A DNA stretch of 64,000 nt from CAZPGL01 sp964586175 (GTDB lineage Bacteria; Actinomycetota; Acidimicrobiia; Acidimicrobiales; MedAcidi-G1), in NCBI GenBank assembly GCA_964586175.1, contig CAZPGL010000003.1, forward strand, positions 51,339-115,338, given 5' to 3'. Under the pieces are notes generated by a model. It saw only the letters and a list, made by a program, of their open reading frames with translations, was not told the origin of the DNA and did no database searches. Below, in pieces: positions 16,381-25,080 of the stretch (its first letter is position 1; each line of letters opens with the position of its first letter). Made by a program: the position numbers and the translations under genes.

Positions 16381-17666
16381 GGCATCAGGCTAGGCGGCGG
16401 GATGGCGTAATCGGGGTCGGGGGTGCGGGGGCCTTCCCGGCGGGCTAGGGCGGCCTCGACGGCCGACGCCAGCCGTTCGGCCTTGGCGGCCACGTGGGCC
16501 GGGTCGCGTTCGGCGAACTCGGGCATCACCTCGGCGGCGAACAGCTCCATCGACTCGCAGATGTGCTCGTGACGGTTGTTGCCGGCCTGGCTGACGAAGA
16601 TGACCTGGTCGACGCCGGCCTCCTCGTACCGACGGAGCAGGGTGCGAATCTGGTCCGGGGTTCCGATGGCCCCACGGAGGGAGACCATCTCCTGTGGGTC
16701 GTCGCCCGAACCGTCCACGTTGGCCGGCGTGCCGGCCAGGCGGGCCCGCAACTGGCCACCGGTCTGGGCCGCGGTGTCCCGGTCGAACCCGTAGGCGCTG
16801 CGGTTCTGCTGGAATTCCGACCAGATGTCGGTGGTGCCCGGCCGGTGGGTACCGAAGCCGTAGAAGTGGCCGAGCGAGTAGCCGAAGAAGTGGGCCCCGT
16901 CGAGGCCCCGGTCGATGGCCGTCTGCTCGTCGGCGTGGCACATCATGGGCAGCACGATGGCGATGTTGGCGTTCACGGCGAACCCGGCCGGCACACACTC
17001 ATCGGAGGCGATGGTGTCGTAGTAGTCGCCCACCCAGTGTTCGGCTTCGCCCGGTTCGACGAAGGCGAACGTGAGGGCGCCGATGCCCTTGGTGGCCGCT
17101 AGGTGGATGGTGTCCCGCTGGCTGCACGCCACCCACAGCGGCGGATGGGGCTTCTGGTGGGGTTTGGGGACCACGTTGCGGGCCGGCATCTGCAGCCACT
17201 TGCCCTCCCAGCCGGCGAAGGGCTCCTCGACCATCATGCGGGTGGCGGCCTCGATGTGGTCCAGCCACTGGTCGCGCTTGGTGGCCCGGTCGATGCCGAA
17301 GCCGTCCAGCTCGGCGGTCGACGACGACTCGCCGGTGCCGAAGTCGACCCGGCCGTCGGACACCAGGTCGAGGGTGTTCAGGCGCTCCACGACCCGGGCC
17401 GTGTGGTTGTAGGCACCGGGGAGCAGCACGATGCCGTGGCCGAGGCGGATGCGGGACGTGCGCTGGCTGGCCGCAGCCAGGAACACCTCAGGGGCCGACG
17501 AGTGGCTGTACTCCTCGAGGAAGTGGTGTTCGACCTCCCAGACGTGGTCGAAGCCGAGGCGGTCGGCCAGCTCGACCTGGTCGAGGGCGTCCTTGAGCAG
17601 CCGGTGCTCGTCGCCGTCCTCCCACGGTCTGGGGATCTGGTGCTCGTAGAAGATGCCGAACTTCAT
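16377..17666 (-). CDS. Luciferase-like (LLM) flavin-dependent oxidoreductase
   Basis: A 429-residue TIM-barrel oxidoreductase of the bacterial luciferase family, which uses FMN or F420. It begins MKFGIFYEHQIPRPW, then LADRLGFDHVWEVEHHFLEE (His pair after strand 2), RIRLGHGIVLLPG, RVDFGTGESSS and PLWVACSQRDT. It is longer than the usual 330-350 residues because of an extended C-terminus (about 300-429) with GTPDQIRTLLRRYEEAGVDQ. ATG 17666 has TACCCT six bases upstream. It is coupled to the cupredoxin lipoprotein. The choice between flavin and F420 cannot be made from the sequence alone. Confidence 0.9.
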   Translation of the reverse strand: MKFGIFYEHQIPRPWEDGDEHRLLKDALDQVELADRLGFDHVWEVEHHFLEEYSHSSAPEVFLAAASQRTSRIRLGHGIVLLPGAYNHTARVVERLNTLDLVSDGRVDFGTGESSSTAELDGFGIDRATKRDQWLDHIEAATRMMVEEPFAGWEGKWLQMPARNVVPKPHQKPHPPLWVACSQRDTIHLAATKGIGALTFAFVEPGEAEHWVGDYYDTIASDECVPAGFAVNANIAIVLPMMCHADEQTAIDRGLDGAHFFGYSLGHFYGFGTHRPGTTDIWSEFQQNRSAYGFDRDTAAQTGGQLRARLAGTPANVDGSGDDPQEMVSLRGAIGTPDQIRTLLRRYEEAGVDQVIFVSQAGNNRHEHICESMELFAAEVMPEFAERDPAHVAAKAERLASAVEAALARREGPRTPDPDYAIPPPSLMP

Positions 17667-17678
17667 GGCCGGAGGGTA
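17667..17678 (-). promoter_or_regulatory. Leaderless -10 box for the LLM gene
   Basis: TACCCT (minus strand) at 17673-17678, 6 bases before the ATG at 17666. Confidence 0.55.
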
Positions 17679-17722
17679 GAAGAGAGAATGGTCCGGACCG
17701 GTATCGGCCCGGACGCGTGGCG

Positions 17723-17735
17723 TACTCTCGTCGGG
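17723..17735 (+). promoter_or_regulatory. Leaderless -10 box for the YceI gene
   Basis: TACTCT at 17723-17728, 7 bases before the ATG at 17736. Confidence 0.55.
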
Positions 17736-18566
17736 ATGGACCGGAAGCGGATGATCCTCGTGGCTGCCGGGGCCGTGATCGTGGTCGCCGGCCTGGTCTG
17801 GTACTTCGTGCTGCGGGACACCGCGCCGCCGCCCCCCGACGCCGCTTCGGCCGCGGCCACCGCAGCCGCCGCCCAGACGACCACCAGCGAGGCGCCCACG
17901 ACCAGCGTGCCGCCGACCACCAGCGAGGCGCCCACCACCAGCGAGGCGCCAACGACGACCGAGGCCCCGGCCACGACGGCTGCTCCCACCACCACGGAGG
18001 ACGACGGCGGGGTCGACGGCATCTGGGCCGTCGACACCTCCATCGGGTCGTTCAGCGACTTCACGAGCAGCTACGTGGGGTTCCGGGTCGACGAGGAGTT
18101 GGGTCGGGGCATCGGCCACACCACCGCCGTGGGTCGCACCCCGCTCGTGTCCGGCCAGGCCGAGCTGGATGGCTCGACCCTGGTCGCGGTCACGATCACC
18201 GCCGACCTGCGGGGGCTGCGCACCGACCGCGCGTCCCGCGATGGGCGGGTCCAGTCGGCGCTCGACACCGACACCCACCCCGAGGCGGTGTTCACCCTCG
18301 ACACGCCGGTCGAGCTGGTCGACGGCGCCGCTGACGGGGGCGAGGTGCCGGTCACCGCAGCCGGCGAACTCACCGTCAAGGGTGTCACCAACCCCGTCAC
18401 CGTCGACCTGACCGCCCAACTGGTCGGCGACATCGTCACCGTCACCGGACAGTTCGACATCGAGTTCGCCGACTACGGGATCGAGGCGCCCAGCGCACCG
18501 ATCGTCGTGTCGGTCGAGGACCACGGCATCGTCGAGATCCAGTTGTTCCTCACCGGGTCGGGTTGA
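17736..18566 (+). CDS. Membrane-anchored YceI-family protein
   Basis: A 276-residue protein with an N-terminal hydrophobic segment (MILVAAGAVIVVAGLVWYFV), a Ser/Thr/Pro/Ala linker (about 45-88, repeats of TSEAPT), then a YceI lipocalin-like barrel. YceI features are SSYVGFRVDEEL, the long TVKGVTNPVTVDLTA segment and FDIEFADYGIEAP. YceI proteins bind isoprenoid or amphiphilic molecules, in the periplasm of Gram-negatives or the outer face of actinobacteria. It is divergent from the LLM gene and followed immediately by an MFS transporter. The ligand is unknown. Confidence 0.88.
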   Translation: MDRKRMILVAAGAVIVVAGLVWYFVLRDTAPPPPDAASAAATAAAAQTTTSEAPTTSVPPTTSEAPTTSEAPTTTEAPATTAAPTTTEDDGGVDGIWAVDTSIGSFSDFTSSYVGFRVDEELGRGIGHTTAVGRTPLVSGQAELDGSTLVAVTITADLRGLRTDRASRDGRVQSALDTDTHPEAVFTLDTPVELVDGAADGGEVPVTAAGELTVKGVTNPVTVDLTAQLVGDIVTVTGQFDIEFADYGIEAPSAPIVVSVEDHGIVEIQLFLTGSG

Positions 18567-18574
18567 CCCCGGCC

Positions 18575-19864
18575 ATGGGGTCCGGGCGGCGGCTCGACCG
18601 CGTTGCGCGGCGGGTGTCGCCGACCAGCCCGTTCGCCGCCCTGCAGCACCGTAATTTCACCCGGTTCCTCGTCGGCAACACCATCACCAACGTCGGCCAG
18701 TTCCTCCAGGGGCTGTCGGTACCGTTCCTCGTCAACGAGATGACCGACGCCAACCGCTGGGTCGGCGCGGTGTCGTTCGCCGCCCTCATCCCGGCCGTGA
18801 TGACCACACCGATCTCCGGGACTCTGGCCGACCGGATCAACCGCCGGACCATCCTGGCCGCCGCCTATGCGGTACAGACCGCCGTCACCACGGTCTTCCT
18901 GGTGCTGTATCTGGGCGAGGCCCTCACCCCGTGGCGGATTCTCGGGTTGCAGTTGGTGTCGGGTGCGGCCGCCGGATTTCAGTGGGCGCCCACCCAGAGC
19001 CTGACCGCCATCCTGGTGCCCCGGTCGTCGCTGCAGAACGCGGTGCGGCTGGTGTCGATCTCGTTCACCGCCGGCCGGTCGATCGGCCCGATGGTCGCCG
19101 CGCTGATCCTCGCCTTGAGCGGGCCCGGCCTGGCCTTCGCCGGCACCGTGGGGTGCTACGTGGTCGGGGTGCTCACCTTGTTGACCGTCCGGTCGCCGTG
19201 GACACCTCCGGCCTCCTCGGAGGGATTCGTCGCCCAGTTCCGGGCCGGGGTGACCTATGTACGTCGGCGGCCGTCGATCCGCTTGGCCATCCGGCTGTCG
19301 TTCAGCGTCGCGGCCCTCATGGCCGTGTTCGCCTTCGCGTTGACGGCCAGCGTGGCCGACGACGTGCTGCACACCGGCGGTGGTGGCCTCGGAGCGTTGG
19401 CCATGATGATGGGGCTGGGTTCCGTGCTGTCCAGCATCTACATCTCCGGTCGGGGTGGGCAGGCCCGCCGGTCGCGGCTCGAAGCGTTCGCCGTCTGCGC
19501 CTACGCCGTCGGCATGGTCGTGGCGGCGTCGACGCCGTGGTTGATCGTGGGGCTGGTCGGCTTCCTGATCATGGGGGTGGCCCACATGCTGCACGGCGTC
19601 AACCTGTCGACGGCCCTGCAACTCCAGATCGATGAGGCGTACCGGGGGCGGGTGATGGCGGTGTGGCTGTTCTCCATGCTGTCGGGGATCCCGCTGGGCT
19701 CGATCCTCGGCGGAATCCTCGGCGACCTGATCGGGGTACGCATCGTGATGTTCGCCTACACGGCGCTGTTCGTCCTCCTCGTCGCGGTGACGGCGCGCAC
19801 GACCGGCGGTCGTCCCGGCCTCGGGCTCCTCGATGCCGACCTGGAGGACGGCGCGGACGCCTGA
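18575..19864 (+). CDS. MFS transporter (MFS_3 type)
   Basis: A 429-residue major facilitator with about 12 hydrophobic segments. Regions such as FAALQHRNFTRFLVGNTIT, TTPISGTLADRINRRTIL and GAAAGFQWAPTQSLTA match the MFS_3/enterobactin exporter-like group, usually drug or metabolite efflux. ATG 18575 is used; a TTG at 18563 overlaps the YceI stop and gives four extra residues. The two genes are almost certainly cotranscribed. The substrate is unknown. Confidence 0.9.
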   Translation: MGSGRRLDRVARRVSPTSPFAALQHRNFTRFLVGNTITNVGQFLQGLSVPFLVNEMTDANRWVGAVSFAALIPAVMTTPISGTLADRINRRTILAAAYAVQTAVTTVFLVLYLGEALTPWRILGLQLVSGAAAGFQWAPTQSLTAILVPRSSLQNAVRLVSISFTAGRSIGPMVAALILALSGPGLAFAGTVGCYVVGVLTLLTVRSPWTPPASSEGFVAQFRAGVTYVRRRPSIRLAIRLSFSVAALMAVFAFALTASVADDVLHTGGGGLGALAMMMGLGSVLSSIYISGRGGQARRSRLEAFAVCAYAVGMVVAASTPWLIVGLVGFLIMGVAHMLHGVNLSTALQLQIDEAYRGRVMAVWLFSMLSGIPLGSILGGILGDLIGVRIVMFAYTALFVLLVAVTARTTGGRPGLGLLDADLEDGADA

Positions 19865-19923
19865 CCGGCCGGTCGCCGTTGCGTTTGCTCACAAGGGCGA
19901 TTCGCGGGAGACTTGGGGGTGCT

Positions 19924-19940
19924 GACCCCGACCGGGGGTC
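19924..19940 (+). terminator. GACCCC/GGGGTC hairpin after the MFS gene
   Basis: GACCCC pairs with GGGGTC around GACCG. A competing stem upstream (GGGGT with ACCCC) shares the left arm. It lies between the MFS stop and the next ATG, so it may be a terminator or a leader structure; no U-tract. Confidence 0.35.
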
Positions 19941-19956
19941 CGAGACTGGGAGACCA

Positions 19957-20202
19957 ATGGCCGCCGACCCTTCGGAGCGACTGCTCGAAGCGATCGATGC
20001 CCTGGAGGAACTGGCGCGCGCCGTCACCCCTGGGCAGGCCGCCGAGGACCTCGACCCGCTGGTGCTCCAGTCGTTCTGGCGTGAGTGGCCGCACGCCAGC
20101 GTGTGGGCCGGCACCCTGTGGCGGCACCTGAACCGTGACCTCGAGCGGCCGGCATCGCAGCAGCGCGACGCCGAGCTCGACGAGGTCGGGGGCGTCGGTT
20201 GA
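19957..20202 (+). CDS. Small acidic hypothetical protein
   Basis: An 81-residue protein, MAADPSERLLEAIDALEELA onward, largely helical and acidic with two tryptophan-rich patches (SFWREWPH, WAGTLWRHL). I do not recognise the family. The frame has the strong third-position GC of the neighbours, so it is likely real. ATG 19957 is preceded by GAGACT nine bases before it. Its stop overlaps the start of the CBS-domain gene (TGATG), which implies translational coupling. Confidence 0.7.
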   Translation: MAADPSERLLEAIDALEELARAVTPGQAAEDLDPLVLQSFWREWPHASVWAGTLWRHLNRDLERPASQQRDAELDEVGGVG

Positions 20203-20579
20203 TGGTCGCCGTCAGCGACGTGATGACCGACGAGGTCGTCACCCTGGCCCAGGAGGCCACCATGTCCGATGCGGCCCGCATCATGGTGCGGGGAGGCTTC
20301 GGTTCGGTGGTCGTCGTGCACGGTCGGATGATCGTGGGCATCGTGACTGAGCGCGACGTCCTGCGGGCCGCCGCTGACGAGACCGACCTACGGGCCGCTC
20401 CGGTGCAGCGGTGGATGACTCCCGAGCCGGAGACTGGGGCGCCTGGTCTCGAGACCGAGGATGCCGCTGAGCTGATGCTGTCCCGCGGCTTCCGGCATCT
20501 ACCGATCGTCGACGGTGGCGATCTGCTCGGCATGGTCAGCCTGCGCGACGTGTTGAGCGCCCGCATCGGGCGCCGCTGA
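20202..20579 (+). CDS. CBS-domain pair protein
   Basis: A 125-residue protein made of two CBS domains and nothing else: VSDVMTDEVVTLAQEATMSD to IVTERDVL (about 4-55), and WMTPEPETGAPGLETEDAA to MVSLRDVLS (about 70-120). Such stand-alone pairs bind adenosyl ligands (AMP, ATP, SAM) and act as energy-state sensors; partner proteins vary. ATG 20202 shares a base with the upstream stop. A TTG three bases earlier is also in frame but less likely. Confidence 0.88.
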   Translation: MVAVSDVMTDEVVTLAQEATMSDAARIMVRGGFGSVVVVHGRMIVGIVTERDVLRAAADETDLRAAPVQRWMTPEPETGAPGLETEDAAELMLSRGFRHLPIVDGGDLLGMVSLRDVLSARIGRR

Positions 20580-20603
20580 CCGCTCGACGCCTGCAGGCGG
20601 CTC

Positions 20604-21278
20604 GTGGCCACCGACCTCCAGACTCGGGCCCACCGCACCAACGCCTCGTGGACTGCGGCTCCCGTGTATCTGACGGTCCGCACCTTGGTGCGGACGATCA
20701 TGTGGCCGTTCCTGCGGGCCCGGGCGACGGGCCGCGAGCACATTCCGGCCGCCGGACCGGTGATCCTGGCGCCGGTCCACCGTTCCAACCTCGACTCGCT
20801 GCTGTTGTCGCCGCTGACCCGCCGTCGACTCAGGGCCCTGGCCAAGGAGAGCCTGTTCGGCGTGCGGCCCCTCGCATGGGTGATGGCGTCGCTCGGCGCG
20901 TTTCCGATCCGACGGGGAACCGCTGACCGGGAGTCGATGCGCGTCGCCCGCGACCTGCTGCACGACGACAACCTGTTGCTGGTGTTCCCGGAGGGCACGC
21001 GACACGACGGGGACCAGGTGGCGGAGTTGTTCGACGGCACCGCCTATCTGGCGGCCAAGACCGGTGCACCGGTCGTGCCGGTGGGGATCGCCGGAACCAC
21101 CCGGGCCATGCCGCCGGGCGCCAAGCTGCCCCGCCGGTCGACGGTCCGCATCGTGGTGGCCGAGCCGCTCGCCCCACCCGCCCCGAAGGCTCCTCGCAGC
21201 GAACTGCGGGCCTGGACGATCCAACTCTCCGAGGCGCTCCAGGCCGTCCAGGACGAAGCGGTCACCGCCGCCCGCTGA
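20604..21278 (+). CDS. 1-acylglycerol-3-phosphate O-acyltransferase (PlsC-like)
   Basis: A 224-residue PlsC-family acyltransferase that esterifies lysophosphatidate or a similar lysolipid. The HX4D box is HRSNLD (about 55-60), and the second motif is FPEGTR (about 128-133), with PVVPVGIAGTTRAMPPGAKL further on. It has a hydrophobic N-terminus for membrane contact. GTG 20604 starts 24 bases after the CBS gene stop, so it is probably in the same transcript. The exact acyl acceptor is not determined. Confidence 0.9.
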   Translation: MATDLQTRAHRTNASWTAAPVYLTVRTLVRTIMWPFLRARATGREHIPAAGPVILAPVHRSNLDSLLLSPLTRRRLRALAKESLFGVRPLAWVMASLGAFPIRRGTADRESMRVARDLLHDDNLLLVFPEGTRHDGDQVAELFDGTAYLAAKTGAPVVPVGIAGTTRAMPPGAKLPRRSTVRIVVAEPLAPPAPKAPRSELRAWTIQLSEALQAVQDEAVTAAR

Positions 21279-21345
21279 CGACCCGACCTGCAACGGTGGG
21301 GGGCGGATTCGGGGCCGGGGGTGGTTCCGTGACAGCGTGGCTGCC

Positions 21346-22224
21346 GTGGAACGACAGCGGATGATCGGGCGGGGGGCGGCGGTCCTGTCGGTGGCGTGCC
21401 TGGCCGCCGGGCCGAGCATCGTGAAGATCTCGGAATTGACCCCGATGAACCTGGCGACGTGGCGTCTGGTGGTCGCCGTGTGTGGGTACTGGACGGCCAT
21501 GCGGCTCGCCAAGCGGCGTCTCGGCTGGGCCGAACTGCGAGGATCCGCGGTTGGCGGCCTCGTTTTTGGGGCCAACCTGGTGTTCTTCTTCCACGCGATG
21601 CGGCGCACGACCGCAGCGAACGCCGTGGTGATCGGCTCACTGCAGCCGGCGATCCTGCTTGGGGTGGCCGGGCCGCTGTTCGGGGAGCGGCCCCGACGTT
21701 CCCTGTACGCCTGGTCGGCGCTGGCCGTCGGCGGTGTGGTGTTGTCGGTGTACGCCTCGCGTGCCGACGGGGTCGCCACCCGGCAAGGCGACCTGTACGC
21801 CGTGTTCGCCATGCTGTTGTTCTGCGCCTACTACGTGGTGTCGAAACGGGCCCGAACCGAGCTGGATTCGCTGACCTACCAGTGCGGCCTGACCGTGTCG
21901 GCGCTGTGGATCGTCGTCCCCGTCGCCTTCCTGTCCGACGGCGGGGTGACGGTGCCGACGGGCGGCGACTGGTGGCCGGTCGTCCTCATGGCGGCCATTC
22001 CCGGCACGGGGCATTGGCTGACCAACTACGCCCACGCCCACGTGACGCTGTCGGCGATGGGGATCATCAACCTCCTGTTCACCGTGGTGGCGCCGCTCTA
22101 CGCGTGGTGGCTGGTTGACGAGAGCCTCGGCGGTCTCCAGATGGCGGGAATGGGCATCGTGATGCTCACCCTGGCCGCAGTGGTCACCCGGCCGATCGAA
22201 GCGCCGAGGCGGTCAATCGCCTGA
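21346..22224 (+). CDS. EamA/DMT-family transporter
   Basis: A 292-residue protein with ten hydrophobic segments in two homologous EamA halves (drug/metabolite transporter superfamily). Examples are GPSIVKISELTPMNLATWRL, LVFFFHAMRRTTAANAVVIG and GIINLLFTVVAPLYAWWLVDE. Substrates of this family range from amino acids to nucleosides. The start is not certain: GTG 21346, GTG 21337 and ATG 21361 are all in frame. The last 12 bases overlap the 3' end of the convergent downstream gene. Confidence 0.87.
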   Translation: MERQRMIGRGAAVLSVACLAAGPSIVKISELTPMNLATWRLVVAVCGYWTAMRLAKRRLGWAELRGSAVGGLVFGANLVFFFHAMRRTTAANAVVIGSLQPAILLGVAGPLFGERPRRSLYAWSALAVGGVVLSVYASRADGVATRQGDLYAVFAMLLFCAYYVVSKRARTELDSLTYQCGLTVSALWIVVPVAFLSDGGVTVPTGGDWWPVVLMAAIPGTGHWLTNYAHAHVTLSAMGIINLLFTVVAPLYAWWLVDESLGGLQMAGMGIVMLTLAAVVTRPIEAPRRSIA

Positions 22225-22782
22225 CGGCGACTCCGTGAGGAGGAACACCGGTCCGGCCCAACGGTCGACGAGGGTCGCCACCATCGAATCGTCGGTGCGC
22301 TCGGGGACCACGATCTGACCCCGATGGTCCGGGGTGGCGGCGTGCAGGTCCGCCACCGTGGCGAACCCGAAACCCAACGCACTGCCGATCGAAGCCCGGA
22401 CCGGCTGGTCGCCGAAGGAGATGCGCTGGTCGACGATGATGGTTCCTCCGACCCGGAAGTCGGCCGGCGACGACGCGGGGCCGAACACCAGCACGTCGCC
22501 GGACCACGTGTCGGTGATGGTCCGGTGGAGGGCCCCGGAACACACCACGAGGGGGTTGGGGACCGAGGACCCGATTCGCCCGAGGCCGTGGGCCAGGTCG
22601 CCATCGGATCGCACCTGGGCCACGTCGGGGGCGAACACCGACGCCAGGTCGGCGCCGTCGAGCACATCGCCGGGTCCGATCACGACGACCGTGGCGTCGA
22701 ACGCCCGGGCCAGTGCGGCGGCGGCCGGAAGCACGTTGGCGTCGGTGTCGCTGGCAACGGGGACGAGAAGGTGGGAGAACAT
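22213..22782 (-). CDS. Universal-stress-protein-like protein
   Basis: A 189-residue protein starting MFSHLLVPVASDTDANVLPA, which looks like the first strand and helix of a universal stress protein, ending with WAGPVFLLTESPSGD. The middle holds GDVLVFGPASS. I do not see a clear ATP-binding GxxG(S/T) run, so it may be a non-nucleotide-binding relative. ATG 22782 has a TACGAT box ten bases away. The 3' end overlaps the EamA gene by 12 bases on the opposite strand. Assignment is moderate. Confidence 0.6.
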   Translation of the reverse strand: MFSHLLVPVASDTDANVLPAAAALARAFDATVVVIGPGDVLDGADLASVFAPDVAQVRSDGDLAHGLGRIGSSVPNPLVVCSGALHRTITDTWSGDVLVFGPASSPADFRVGGTIIVDQRISFGDQPVRASIGSALGFGFATVADLHAATPDHRGQIVVPERTDDSMVATLVDRWAGPVFLLTESPSGD

Positions 22783-22859
22783 CAGCGCGGCGATCGTAGG
22801 TCGCCCCCGGTCGCACGCGCCCGGTCGGGAACCGGTTCGCATCCCGGCTCCGTCACGAC

Positions 22860-22871
22860 GAGACTGCGCCG
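22860..22871 (+). promoter_or_regulatory. Leaderless -10 box for rarD
   Basis: GAGACT at 22860-22865, 6 bases before the ATG at 22872. Confidence 0.45.
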
Positions 22872-23750
22872 ATGCAGCGGGGGCTCGTCTACGGCATCGG
22901 CGCCTACGCCCTGTGGGGGCTGTCGCCGGTCTTCTGGAAGGAACTCGACCACCTGTCGGCCCACGACACGATGGGTTACCGCATTCTCTGGACGGCGGCG
23001 CTCATGGCGCTCTACCACGTGGTGCGGGGGACGTGGGGTCGGTTGGTCGACGTGTTCAGCGACCCGCGGTTGCTCCGGCTGCAGGTGATCGCCGCGGCGA
23101 TGATGCTGATCAACTGGTCGACCTGGGTGTGGGCCATCTACAACGACCACGTGCTCCAGGCCAGCCTCGGCTACTTCATGGTCCCCCTGGTCAGCGTCTT
23201 CCTCGGCGTCATCGTGCTGGGCGAGCGGTTGCGTCCGATGCAGTGGACGTCGGTCGGGTTGGCCGCGGCCGGGGTGGCCTGGCTGACCTTCGAAGTCGGG
23301 ACGGTGCCGGTGGTCGCCCTGGTGTTGGCGGCGACGTTCGGGATCTACGGTCTGGTCAAGAAGACCGCCGACCTGCCCGCCGTCGATTCGCTCGCCACCG
23401 AGGTGCTGCTGCTGTCCGGTCCGGCCCTGGTGTTCGTCGCGGTGCGGGCCGCCGACGGGCACGGGGTGATGGGCCCCGGGGTGCCGCTCGACAACGTGCT
23501 GCTGGTCGGCACCGGGTTGATGTCGCTGACGCCGCTGCTGTTCTTCGCCGGGGCGGCCCGCCGGGTGACCCTGACCGTGCTCGGGGTGCTGCAGTACCTG
23601 GCCCCGACCATCAACTTCCTGCTCGGCACGCTGGTCTACGACGAACCGTTCGACGGTGGCCGGTTGGTCGGCTACTCGGCCATCTGGGTGGCCGTGGTCG
23701 TGTTCACCGCCGACAGCGTCCTGATGGGTCGTCGGACCAGAAGGGTCTGA
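22872..23750 (+). CDS. rarD: RarD-type EamA transporter
   Basis: A 292-residue ten-helix transporter with the RarD N-terminus RGLVYGIGAYALWGLSPVFW, then LINWSTWVWAIYNDHVLQAS, ASLGYFMVPLVSVFLGV and VLGVLQYLAPTINFLLG. RarD proteins (chloramphenicol-sensitivity group) are conserved but their substrate is not settled. ATG 22872 has a GAGACT box at the leaderless spacing. The gene ends in a hairpin shared with the convergent flavodoxin-like gene. Confidence 0.92.
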   Translation: MQRGLVYGIGAYALWGLSPVFWKELDHLSAHDTMGYRILWTAALMALYHVVRGTWGRLVDVFSDPRLLRLQVIAAAMMLINWSTWVWAIYNDHVLQASLGYFMVPLVSVFLGVIVLGERLRPMQWTSVGLAAAGVAWLTFEVGTVPVVALVLAATFGIYGLVKKTADLPAVDSLATEVLLLSGPALVFVAVRAADGHGVMGPGVPLDNVLLVGTGLMSLTPLLFFAGAARRVTLTVLGVLQYLAPTINFLLGTLVYDEPFDGGRLVGYSAIWVAVVVFTADSVLMGRRTRRV

Positions 23751-23761
23751 CAGTCAGACCC
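23743..23761. terminator. Hairpin joining convergent rarD and flavodoxin stops
   Basis: GGGTCTGA-CAG-TCAGACCC is a perfect 8-base stem with a CAG loop. Both TGA stop codons lie inside the stem. It resembles the 31412-31452 element, which also has a GACAGTC centre. Confidence 0.6.
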
Positions 23762-24176
23762 GGGCGGCGGCCAGCACCTCGTCGGCGAAGGCCGGGGCCT
23801 CGAGTTCGAGCCGGCGGCGGTTCAGTGACCGGGCGGCGACCACCTCGGCACCGTGCGATTCGAGCAAGGCGGCCAGCTTGTCGGCGGCGTTGCCGGGGTT
23901 GACGGCGTGGGTCATGAACGCGGCGACCCGCTTGTTCCAGAGCTTCGGGATGCTGCGCACCTTGCCGGAGTCACCGGGCCGGTGGCCGAACAGGATGAGC
24001 CCGTCGACCCACGTGCCGACCAACACCAGGTCGGCATCGGCGAGTTCCTTGAAATCGATGTTGGTGACCGGTCGCACGGACACCGTGGCACCGGTGGCCT
24101 TGACGGCACCGCCCAACAACTCGGCGGCCCGCCGGGTGTTGCCGGTGCGGCTCTGATGGATGATGACGACGTTCAT
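23754..24176 (-). CDS. Flavodoxin-like protein
   Basis: A 140-residue flavodoxin-fold protein. The FMN phosphate loop is HQSRTGNTRRAAELL at about 7-21; later LVLVGTWVDGLILFG and FMTHAVNPGN resemble the two FMN-flanking loops. Possible roles are electron transfer or a quinone/flavin reductase-like function. ATG 24176 (MNVVIIHQSRTGNT) looks the natural start; an ATG at 24191 adds five residues. It is convergent with rarD. Confidence 0.85.
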   Translation of the reverse strand: MNVVIIHQSRTGNTRRAAELLGGAVKATGATVSVRPVTNIDFKELADADLVLVGTWVDGLILFGHRPGDSGKVRSIPKLWNKRVAAFMTHAVNPGNAADKLAALLESHGAEVVAARSLNRRRLELEAPAFADEVLAAARV

Positions 24177-24191
24177 GTCGGACCAGTTCAT

Positions 24192-24252
24192 CGGGGACGG
24201 GGCTCAAGGGACAGTGTGCCCGCTGGACGGGTGCCCGCGCGCCCTTTCGGAC
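24192..24252 (-). other. Spacer between flavodoxin-like and methyltransferase genes
   Basis: The 61 bases hold no gene. They include AAGGGACAGT and a run of GTGCCCGC/GGGTGCCC copies that could form weak hairpins, perhaps a terminator of the methyltransferase. Confidence 0.3.
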
Positions 24253-25038
24253 TCAGACCGCGGGACGGGTGCCGGTGACGGCGACGTGGCCGGGGCTGAG
24301 CATCACGAAGCCCGGAGCGCGGACCTGGGCCAGTGCGGTCGCACCGTCGTCATTGGTGATCAAACCGGCACCGACCAGCCTGGGTATGGCCCGCTCGAGG
24401 GCGAGGAACCACCATTCGCCCGCCGGTTCTCCGGGGCGCATGGCCCACATGCCGCCATCCACCGTGATGTCGGTTAGGCCCAGTCGCCGGAACCGGTCGA
24501 CGAGCTGGAGGCCGAAGTCGGGGTCGTGCCACTCGTTGCCGACCGCGCCGGCGATCAGGCGGTGCACGGTGCGGTAGGGCTCGTCGAGGTCCTGGTCGGC
24601 GAACCCGGCGAACACCGCGTCCTCGATCACCAGCCGGCCCCCGGGGCGCAGGGCCCGGACCAACTTCTCCAGCACCGTCTCCCGTCCGGGCAGGTGTTGG
24701 AGCAGGGCCCGGGCGTGGACCACGTCGAAGGCGTCGACGGGCAGCGGTTCCCGTTCGACGTCGTGCTGACGCATCTCCACGTGTGCCGGCATGTCGAGGT
24801 GGAACCGCAGGTCGATGTCGGTGGACAGCACATGCCCGGTCGGGCCCACCCGTTCGGCCAGCCACGCGGTCACCGTTCCGGCACCCGCCCCGGCTTCTAG
24901 CACCCGGGCCCCGGTGGTCACGCCTGCCGCGGTGAGGGCGGTGAACGTGTCGGGATCGCGGCACTCGGCCAGCATGGCCAGCCGGACACGTTCGAGTTCG
25001 ACCTCGTCGTCGGGGGTCTCGTAGCGGTCGGCGGCCAT
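24253..25038 (-). CDS. SAM-dependent methyltransferase (class I)
   Basis: A 261-residue methyltransferase with motif I VLEAGAGAGTVTAWLAERVG, the acidic strand LSTDIDLRF, motif FDVVHARALLQHLP and LRPGGRLVIEDAVF. The type resembles UbiE/COQ5-like small-molecule methyltransferases, but the acceptor is unknown. ATG 25038 has TAGGGT six bases upstream, so a leaderless transcript is likely. It is divergent from the FmdB-like gene with only 42 bases between, in which both promoters fit. Confidence 0.88.
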   Translation of the reverse strand: MAADRYETPDDEVELERVRLAMLAECRDPDTFTALTAAGVTTGARVLEAGAGAGTVTAWLAERVGPTGHVLSTDIDLRFHLDMPAHVEMRQHDVEREPLPVDAFDVVHARALLQHLPGRETVLEKLVRALRPGGRLVIEDAVFAGFADQDLDEPYRTVHRLIAGAVGNEWHDPDFGLQLVDRFRRLGLTDITVDGGMWAMRPGEPAGEWWFLALERAIPRLVGAGLITNDDGATALAQVRAPGFVMLSPGHVAVTGTRPAV

Positions 25039-25050
25039 CGGGCAACCCTA
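25039..25050 (-). promoter_or_regulatory. Leaderless -10 box for the methyltransferase
   Basis: TAGGGT (minus strand) at 25045-25050, 6 bases before the ATG at 25038. Confidence 0.55.
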
Positions 25051-25068
25051 GGCGCCTCCACCCACCGG

Positions 25069-25080
25069 TAGAGTCGGGCC
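25069..25080 (+). promoter_or_regulatory. Leaderless -10 box for the FmdB-like gene
   Basis: TAGAGT at 25069-25074, 6 bases before the ATG at 25081. Confidence 0.55.

Noticed and set aside
21279..21345. CCCGACCTGCA sequence considered as another copy of the 3587 repeat
   Set aside because: Only 11 bases match and there is no hairpin partner.
24192..24252. GGGACAG sequence considered as a fourth member of the hairpin family
   Set aside because: The stem is weak and the flanking genes are in tandem, not convergent.
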